A stretch of 21,703 bases of DNA from Acetobacteraceae bacterium (lineage in GTDB: Bacteria > Pseudomonadota > Alphaproteobacteria > Acetobacterales > Acetobacteraceae). Both the position numbers and the translations under genes were made by a program. The stretch is from NCBI GenBank assembly GCA_003133265.1, contig PKWQ01000465.1, positions 190-21,892 of the forward strand. Reading direction: 5' to 3'. Below the pieces are notes generated by a model. It was not told where the DNA came from and searched no databases. It saw nothing but the letters and a program-made list of their open reading frames with translations. Below are positions 16,333 to 21,703 of this stretch, one piece after another (within the stretch, counting starts at the first letter, position 1; each line of letters begins with the position of its first letter).

Positions 16333-16689
16333 TCAGGTCGTTCGGGGCGGAAGGGGCTCGGGTTCGCGAACCAGACCGGCCAGCTTGGTCCAGGCCGGCC
16401 AATAATCGACCGGACTGACATGCGTGACGATCTCGTCGCTCGCAAGCCGCGCCGGCAGGGTGGCGACCACCATGCAGCACATCTTGATGCAGTCAGGCGC
16501 CATGCCCTTGCCCGGCATCATCGGCGCGCCGTGTTCCGCGTCCGCCGCCGGCATCATCATGTCGCACGGCATGCCGGCCATCGTCATCGGCGCGACGTAT
16601 TGCGCCGACTGGGCAAACTGCGCCGTCGTCCCGCCGACAAGGGCGAAGGCGACGAGCACGGCCAAAACGCGGCGGAACACCAACGGCAT
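16333..16689 (-). CDS. Small exported Met/Cys-rich protein, putative copper-binding
   Basis: A 118-residue protein that I cannot assign to a named family with confidence. A hydrophobic N-terminus (MPLVFRRVLAVLVAFALVGG) looks like a Sec signal, with cleavage near residue 23-30. Residues 35-73 then contain 11 Met and 4 Cys (MTMAGMPCDMMMP, GMAPDCIKMCCM), followed by a plain tail with two Trp-containing segments. Such Met-plus-Cys density is typical of periplasmic Cu(I) handling proteins. It is the first gene of the cus-type cluster, transcribed toward it, with a 100-bp gap that holds two hairpins. The start has a modest AAGAGAG about 7 nt upstream. It could be a copper chaperone, a sensor-like sink or a regulator of downstream expression; all of these are inference. 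Confidence 0.72.
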   Translation of the reverse strand: MPLVFRRVLAVLVAFALVGGTTAQFAQSAQYVAPMTMAGMPCDMMMPAADAEHGAPMMPGKGMAPDCIKMCCMVVATLPARLASDEIVTHVSPVDYWPAWTKLAGLVREPEPLPPRTT

Positions 16690-16718
16690 GGGACCACTCT
16701 CTTAAGCTCTTGGCCGCC

Positions 16719-16746
16719 CCGCATCAAGCGGTGCCGCAGTACGGCA
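16719..16746. promoter_or_regulatory. Two adjacent dyads in the divergent cus/GST intergenic region, possible operator
   Basis: CCGC-ATCAA-GCGG (16719-16731) is followed directly by TGCCG-CAGTA-CGGCA (16732-16746), two inverted repeats each with a 5-nt centre. They lie about 30-57 nt upstream of the Met/Cys-rich gene start. They do not match the CueR-type spacing that I know. Operator function is a guess from position and symmetry. Confidence 0.25.
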
Positions 16747-16789
16747 GTGTCGCATTCACCCTGGCATTTTTCCCGCGATCTCCTTAAGC

Positions 16790-16813
16790 CGGCGGCACCG
16801 CATGCGGCCGCCG
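16790..16813 (+). promoter_or_regulatory. Near-perfect hairpin in the GST leader
   Basis: CGGCGG (16790-16795), a CA bulge, the palindrome CCGCATGCGG (16798-16807), and CCGCCG (16808-16813) fold into one long GC stem. It ends a few bases before the GAGAAGGGGAA ribosome-binding region of the GST gene, so it could affect mRNA stability or initiation. Confidence 0.35.
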
Positions 16814-16833
16814 AGAAACGAGAAGGGGAACCC

Positions 16834-17520
16834 ATGATCAAATTCTATTACAATCTTGCGCCGAACCCCACGAAAGTGGCGCTTTGCCTGGAAGAGATGG
16901 GCCTGCCTTACGAACTGGTCCCGATCGATACCCGCAAGGGGGAGCAGCACACGCCGAGCTATCTGGCGATCAACCCCAATGCGAAGGTTCCCGCCATCAT
17001 CGACGGCGACGCCACGGTTTTCGACAGCAACGCGATCCTGCTCTACCTCGCCGAAAAGACCGGCCGGTTTCTGCCCAGCCCGTCACCTGCATCGCGGGGG
17101 GAGCTGCTGTCCTGGCTGATGTTCGTCGCGTCAGGCATCGGGCCGTACTCCGGACAGGCGGTGCATTTCCGCAACGCGGCGCCCGAGCCGAAGGAATATG
17201 CCCTCAACCGCTACACATTCGAGGCCCAGAGGCACTGGGGCATCGTGGAGGCACGCCTTGGCCAGCGTCGGTTCATGCTCGGCGACGACTATACCATCGT
17301 CGATATGGCACTCTGGGGCTGGGCCCGTCTGGTTCCCGTAGTCCTGGGACCGGATGCGATGAAACAAATGCCGAATCTTCAGCGCCACCTCGACGAAATA
17401 AGCGCCCGCCCGGCGGCCGCGCGGGCTCTTGCGCTGAAGGAGAGGCATAGCTTCAAGACCGAGATGGACGATGCCGCCCGTCTCGCGATGTTCCCGCATC
17501 TGGGGAAAAAAGCTATTTAA
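16834..17520 (+). CDS. Glutathione S-transferase
   Basis: A 228-residue cytosolic GST. The thioredoxin-fold N-terminal domain has LAPNPTKVALCLEEMGLPYE with Asn11 and Thr13 where bacterial nu-type enzymes (YfcG/YghU-like) carry their active-site polar residues. The cis-Pro region reads NAKVPAIIDGD and the glutathione-binding motif VFDSNAILLYLAEKTG. The all-helical C-terminal domain includes FMLGDDYTIVDMALWGW, the conserved N-capping/hydrophobic motif of GSTs. ATG 16834 is preceded by GAGAAGGGGAA. It is divergent from the copper cluster across about 144 bp. It could serve in thiol or xenobiotic stress defence, which would suit metal stress, but that link is contextual only. Confidence 0.93.
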   Translation: MIKFYYNLAPNPTKVALCLEEMGLPYELVPIDTRKGEQHTPSYLAINPNAKVPAIIDGDATVFDSNAILLYLAEKTGRFLPSPSPASRGELLSWLMFVASGIGPYSGQAVHFRNAAPEPKEYALNRYTFEAQRHWGIVEARLGQRRFMLGDDYTIVDMALWGWARLVPVVLGPDAMKQMPNLQRHLDEISARPAAARALALKERHSFKTEMDDAARLAMFPHLGKKAI

Positions 17521-17687
17521 CGCCTGTTGCACGAGGGCCGGCGGCGAGGATGCGTCGTCGTCGGCTAACCGGATGCAGCCAGGCGATCGCTCCTGCAAGA
17601 CGGAATTGACCGGCAGCTGGGTCGTGGCATCGACATCCTGGTAACAATGCCGGGCTGTATGGCGCGAGCTGGATTACCCCGAAAAAT
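17521..17687. other. Intergenic region between GST and tRNA-Arg
   Basis: These 167 bp show no supported gene. An ATTTTT run (minus strand, 17687-17682) directly follows the tRNA CCA end and may aid tRNA transcript termination. I see no duplicated tRNA 3' end or integrase remnant here. Confidence 0.4.
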
Positions 17688-17764
17688 TGGCGGACCCGAC
17701 ACGATTCGAACGTGCGACCTTCGCCTTCGGAGGGCGACGCTCTATCCAGCTGAGCTACGGGTCC
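17688..17764 (-). tRNA. tRNA-Arg (anticodon CCG)
   Basis: A complete cloverleaf on the minus strand: acceptor GGACCCG/CGGGTCC, D-arm GCTC-AGCTGGATA-GAGC, anticodon stem TCGCC/GGCGA with loop CTCCGAA (17726-17732, anticodon CCG, decoding CGG), T-arm GCACG-TTCGAAT-CGTGT, discriminator G and an encoded CCA. CGG is a common Arg codon in this GC-rich genome. Confidence 0.97.
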
Positions 17765-17810
17765 ATCAAGCGCTGCATACCGCGAAAATCCGGGCAGCGA
17801 AAGGGCCGCG

Positions 17811-18812
17811 TCATTGCTGGCCCGCCAACCATGCGGCGGCGGCCCGATCGGCGCCGGTCGGCAGCGGGGCGGCCCGGTCGGCGATCCAGCTCAACATGTC
17901 CCCGATCGGGCCGGCGCGGTCGAGATCGCGCAGCAGCAGGTGATAGCCGCCGGGATAGAATGCCCGTCGCACGGCGCCAGACAGGTCGCGCCAGGTGGCG
18001 GCGATGGCGCGCGGCGGGATCAGCTCGTCCTTGCCGCCATACAGCATCAGCGCCGGAGCGGAAAAATCCGGCGCGGCGGCCAGCGCGATGTCCATCAGGT
18101 CCACCAGCCCCCGCACCGAATCGACACGGGTGGCATGCAGCGTCAACGGATCGGTGGACAGACGGATCAGCGCGGCGCGGTTGTCGCTCGCCGTCACCCG
18201 CACGCCGCCGGTCAGCTCGTAGCCGGGGATCAGGTTGGACGCGGCCCACAGCGTGGCGCGCAGCAACGGGTTCATCGCCGCCCGGCCCCAGGCCGCCGGG
18301 GCGATCAGGATGTAGCCGTCGACCCGCGGCGCGTCCGGCAAGGTCGCCAGGTGCATCAGCACCGCGGCACCCATGCTCTCGCCCATCAGCAACAGGCGGG
18401 TCCCGGGATAGCGGGCCCGCAGCAGCCGGACCATCACAGCGGCATCCTGGGCCAGGGCGTCCGCGCCGGGCCAGTAGCCGCGCGCCGCCGTGGCGCCGAA
18501 GCCGCGCTGGTCGGGGGCAAACACAGCGATGCCGGCGTCGGCGAAGTGCGGGGCGGGGATTTCCCAGGCATCGCGGCTGTCGTTCATGCCGTGCAGCGCC
18601 AGAACCACCACGCCCGGTGGCCCCTCGGGAAGCCAGGCGCGATAAGGCAGGCGAACGCCGTCGGGCATCTGGAAAGCGCCGTCGGTCTGTGCCGGACGCT
18701 CCATCGCCGAGCCGGGCGCGGCGGTATATGCGACGCACCCGCCCAGCAGCAGGGTCACCAGAAGCAGGACCGACAGGGAACCGGTTGAATGCACGGTGGG
18801 CATCGCTATCAT
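17811..18812 (-). CDS. Alpha/beta hydrolase lipoprotein, lysophospholipase/monoacylglycerol-lipase-like
   Basis: A 333-residue serine hydrolase (Hydrolase_4/PldB-like). The N-terminus has a hydrophobic segment ending LLLGGC, a good lipobox with Cys26, so it is likely membrane-anchored. The fold shows LALHGMNDSRDAW (oxyanion region), FAPDQRGFGAT, the nucleophile elbow GESMG (Ser146), a likely acid Asp in YGGKDELIPP and the catalytic His in GGYHLLLRD. The start ATG 18812 is chosen because AGGG lies 7 nt upstream; a GTG at 18830 and an ATG at 18803 are alternatives. It is divergent from the zinc-finger gene with only 29 bp between starts. Substrate is an ester or lipid, not determinable here. 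Confidence 0.9.
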   Translation of the reverse strand: MIAMPTVHSTGSLSVLLLVTLLLGGCVAYTAAPGSAMERPAQTDGAFQMPDGVRLPYRAWLPEGPPGVVVLALHGMNDSRDAWEIPAPHFADAGIAVFAPDQRGFGATAARGYWPGADALAQDAAVMVRLLRARYPGTRLLLMGESMGAAVLMHLATLPDAPRVDGYILIAPAAWGRAAMNPLLRATLWAASNLIPGYELTGGVRVTASDNRAALIRLSTDPLTLHATRVDSVRGLVDLMDIALAAAPDFSAPALMLYGGKDELIPPRAIAATWRDLSGAVRRAFYPGGYHLLLRDLDRAGPIGDMLSWIADRAAPLPTGADRAAAAWLAGQQ

Positions 18813-18841
18813 CCGCGCGTACCCTAGCACAGAGGTCTCTC

Positions 18842-19033
18842 ATGCCTGACGGCGCCACCCTGCCGACCGAGATCATTCACGTTGACGCGCGCACCGTCGC
18901 CTGCGATGGCGGCAATGGCGCGCTCGGCCATCCCCGCGTGTTCCTGCGCATCGAGGCACAGCAGGTGATGTGCCCATACTGTTCGCGCCTGTATGTCCTG
19001 AACCCAGGGGCCGGCCACGACAACGGTCACTGA
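18842..19033 (+). CDS. Small CHCC-type zinc-finger protein
   Basis: A 63-residue protein of the zf-CHCC family (related to the zinc domain of mitochondrial complex I subunit NDUFS6). Probable zinc ligands are Cys21, His30, Cys44 and Cys47, in VACDGG, GALGHPRVFL and VMCPYCSRLYVL. AGAGG (18831-18835) lies 6 nt before ATG 18842. The 3' end overlaps the inferred polA start by 17 nt, so the two genes are likely cotranscribed. Its bacterial function is not established; in alphaproteobacteria it may relate to complex I assembly. Confidence 0.88.
   Translation: MPDGATLPTEIIHVDARTVACDGGNGALGHPRVFLRIEAQQVMCPYCSRLYVLNPGAGHDNGH
19006..19010 (+). promoter_or_regulatory. Shine-Dalgarno sequence for the inferred polA start
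   Basis: AGGGG, inside the end of the zinc-finger gene, lies exactly 6 nt before ACG 19017 in the polA frame. This spacing is what would be expected if ACG stood in place of ATG. Confidence 0.5.
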
Positions 19034-21703
19034 GGCGCCCGCCCCCCAGACGTCCGGGGCGCCGCTGCATCTGGTCCTGATCGACGGATCGGGGTTCATC
19101 TTCCGCGCCTTCCACGCGCTGCCGCCGATGACGCGCCCGGACGGCACGCCGGTGAACGCCGTGTTCGGCTTCTCCAACATGCTGGCGCGGCTGCTGCGCG
19201 AGCATGTCGGCACACATATCGCGGTGATCTTCGATGCCGGACGGCTGACCTTCCGCAACCGCATCTACGACCAGTACAAGGCGCACCGCCCGCCCGCCCC
19301 CGAGGAGCTGGTTCCGCAGTTCCCGCTGGTGCGCCAGGCGACCGACGCCTTCGGCGTGGCGTCGATCGAGCTGCCGGACTGGGAGGCGGACGATTTGATC
19401 GCCTCCTATGCCCGCGCGGTGACGGACGCGGGCGGCACGATCAGCATCGTCTCCTCCGACAAGGACCTGATGCAGCTGATCCGCCCGGGCGTGGAAATGC
19501 TCGACCCGATCAAGCAGAAATCGATCGGGCCGGCCGAGGTGATGGAGAAGTTCGGCGTGGCGCCGGGCAAGCTGGTCGAGGCGCAGGCGCTGATCGGCGA
19601 TCCCGTGGACAACGTGCCGGGCATTCCCGGCATCGGCCCGAAGGGCGCGGCGCAACTGATCAACGAGTTCGGCGACGTGGAAAGCATCCTGGCCGCCGCG
19701 CCGGGGATGAAGCCGTCGAAGCGGCGGGACGCGCTGATCGAGCACGCCGAGAAGGCCCGCCTCTCCCGCCGGCTGGTGGAACTGCGCGAGGACGCGCCGC
19801 TGCCGCAGCCGGTGGACGCGCTGATCGTCCGCCAGCCCGAACGCGCCAAGCTCGCCGCCTTCCTCGCGGCGCAGGGTTTTCGCAGCGTGGCAACCCGGCT
19901 GGGGCTGGACGACCTGCCGCCGCCGGCAACCGCCAAGCCGGCAACGCAAGCCGCTCCGCCGCCGCCCGCCGCCACGATGGCACCGGACGCACCGAAATTC
20001 GGCCCCTACGAGACGGTGCTGGACGCGGCGGCGCTGGCGCGCTGGGTGGAGGAAGCCCGCGTCGCCAGCGTGGTGGCGCTGGATACCGAGACCGACGGGC
20101 TGGACACGATGCGGGCGCGGCTGATCGGCTTCTCGCTCGCCACCGCGCCGGGCCGCGCCTGCTACGTGCCGCTGGCGCATGAGGAACTGACGCCGCAGAT
20201 CCGTCTGGCCGAGGCAATCGCCCTGCTCGGGCCGCTGCTGAGCGACCCGTGCGTGCTGAAAGTGGCGCAGAACGCCAAGTTCGACCTGATGGTGCTGGGC
20301 CGCGCCGGGTTCCCGCCGGTCGCCCCGCTCGACGACACCATGCTGATCTCCTACGCCATGGAGGCGGGGATGCACGGGCACGGGCTGGACGAGCTGTCCG
20401 GCCTGCATCTGGGCCATACGCCGATCAGCTACGACGAGGTCACCGGCACCGGACGCAACCGGGTCAGCTTCGCGCAGGTGCCGATCGAGCGTGCCGCGCC
20501 GTACGCGGCGGAGGACGCGGATGTGGCGCTGCGGCTGTGGCAGGCGCTGCGCCCGCGGCTGCGGGCGTCGAAGGCGCTGACGCTCTACGAGCAGATGGAG
20601 CGGCGGCTGATCCCGATATTGCTGGAGATGGAACGCGCCGGGGTGAAGGTCGACGAGGACGATCTGCGGCGGATGTCGGTGGATTTCGCGGCGCGGATGG
20701 CGGTGATGGAGAAGAACATCCATCGCCTGGCCGGACGCGAATTCAATGTCGGCAGCGCCAAGCAACTGGGCGAGGTGCTGTTCGACGAAATGGGCGCCTT
20801 GGGTGGCAAGCGGATGAAGACCGGGGCCTGGGGCACCGACGCCTCGGTGTTGCAGACCCTGGCCGAGCAGGGCCACGAGCTGCCGACGCAGGTGCTGGAA
20901 TGGCGGCAACTGGCGAAGCTGAAATCCACCTATGCCGACGCGCTGGTCGGGCAGATCAACCCCGAGACCGGGCGGGTGCATACCAGCTTCGCGATGGCGA
21001 TCACCAGCACCGGGCGGCTGTCCTCGACCGATCCGAACTTGCAGAACATCCCGGTGCGCACCGAGGAAGGCAGCCGTATCCGCCATGCCTTCATCGCCGA
21101 GCCCGGGCATGTGCTGGTCAGCGCCGACTATTCGCAGATCGAGCTGCGCCTGCTCGCCCACGTCGCGGAAATCCCGGCGCTGCGTGACAGCTTCCTGAAC
21201 GGCGAGGACATCCATGCCCGCACCGCGAGCGAGGTGTTCGGGGTGCCGATGGCGGGCATGGACCAGATGACGCGGCGGCGGGCGAAGGCGATCAATTTCG
21301 GCATCATCTACGGCATCAGCGCCTTCGGGCTGGCCCGCCAGCTCGGCATCTCCCCCGGCGAGGCGCGCCTCTACATCGACGCCTATTTCCTCCGCTATCC
21401 CGCCATCCGCACCTACATGGAACGGACGAAGCAGGAAGCGCGCGCCAACGGATACGTGACCAGCCCGTTCGGGCGGCGCTGCTGGATACCGGGGATCAAC
21501 GACAAGAACCCGGCGCGGCGCGGCTATGGCGAGCGTCAGGCGATCAACGCGCCGCTACAGGGGGGTGCCGCCGACATCATCAAGCGCGCGATGGTCAAGC
21601 TGCCGGCGGCGCTGGCCGCGGCGGGCCTGAAATCGAGGCTGCTGTTGCAGGTGCACGACGAATTGCTGTTCGAGGCGCCGGAGGCGGAAGCCAGCGAACT
21701 GGC
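19017..21703 (+). CDS. polA: DNA polymerase I, 3'-truncated by window edge, non-canonical start
   Basis: 895 codons of Pol I, the repair and Okazaki-fragment polymerase. The 5' nuclease domain begins VLIDGSGFIFRAFHALPP (Asp23), with IVSSDKDLMQLI and GIPGIGPKGAA further on. Proofreading is intact: Asp356/Glu358 (DTETDG), Asp423 (QNAKFDLM), Tyr496/Asp500. Polymerase motif A has Asp704 (SADYSQIELRL), motif B RRRAKAINFG with Phe761, and motif C QVHDELL with Asp881. From the exonuclease II motif on, numbering is E. coli minus one, so the family length is normal and only about 30-50 C-terminal residues are missing. No ATG, GTG or TTG occurs in frame between the stop at 18999-19001 and ATG 19128, which lies after the first nuclease metal ligand. 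ACG 19017 is therefore the inferred start; CTG 19065 or 19071 is an alternative. Confidence 0.95.

Noticed and set aside
16756..16950. Small minus-strand frames preceded by AAGGAG-like sequence upstream of GST
   Set aside because: They overlap the GST coding region or stop within a few codons; spacing to ATG is poor and there is no conserved feature.
17521..17764. tRNA-Arg as the edge of an integrated island covering the importer and copper genes
   Set aside because: No integrase, no duplicated tRNA 3' end and no obvious compositional break were found in the window.
17647..17943. 98-residue plus-strand frame containing GPDTIRTCDLRLRRATLYP
   Set aside because: It reads through the tRNA-Arg in antisense; this peptide type is a familiar artefact of tRNA genes.
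18873..21215. 780-residue open frame on the minus strand opposite polA
   Set aside because: polA motifs on the plus strand are unambiguous; the antisense frame is low-complexity, rich in Arg, Gln and His, without domain signals.

Overview
This is a GC-rich, gene-dense bacterial window (about 21.7 kb). The sequence style (high GC with long shadow ORFs on the opposite strand), the short zinc-finger protein directly before polA, and the gene families present suggest an alphaproteobacterium. An Acetobacteraceae-like member of the Rhodospirillales is my best guess; this is inference, since no 16S gene or other taxonomic marker is present. I see no insertion sequence, phage gene or CRISPR array.

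Region 1 (1-5372, + strand) is one tightly packed operon entering from the left edge. It holds an acyl-CoA dehydrogenase interrupted by an in-frame TAG, an acyl-CoA ligase, and a complete NitT/TauT-type ABC importer (ATPase, permease, binding protein). Start and stop codons overlap (ATGA) at the first two junctions. Region 2 (5395-9108, - strand) faces it: a second importer of the same class, with ATPase, permease and two tandem paralogous binding proteins. The two operons converge with only 22 bp between stop codons. Region 3 (9325-10086, +) is a metallo-beta-lactamase-fold hydrolase of the N-acyl-homoserine-lactonase-like group, divergent from operon 2. Together these regions look like an uptake and CoA-activation locus for one or more unidentified small organic acids or lactones.

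Region 4 (10114-16689, - strand) is a copper/silver efflux cluster: a Met/Cys-rich exported small protein, a FixH/YtkA-like periplasmic protein, a CusC-like outer-membrane channel, a CusB-like adaptor and a CusA-like RND pump. The pump keeps Asp405 and the three-methionine Cu(I)/Ag(I) site (Met565, Met615, Met664) at a constant offset from E. coli CusA. A glutathione S-transferase (16834-17520, +) is divergent from this cluster, and the shared intergenic region contains several dyads. No metal-responsive regulator gene is present in the window.

Region 5 (17688-21703) is core-like chromosome: tRNA-Arg(CCG), a serine-hydrolase lipoprotein, the zinc-finger protein, and most of DNA polymerase I (runs off the right edge) with all polymerase and proofreading motifs intact. 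No ATG, GTG or TTG lies in frame upstream of the polA catalytic core. The best-placed initiation codon is an ACG behind an ideal Shine-Dalgarno sequence.

The observations most worth following are the amber codon in the acyl-CoA dehydrogenase, the non-canonical polA start, the pair of convergent importers with duplicated cysteine-pair binding proteins, and the Met/Cys-rich protein leading the copper operon.
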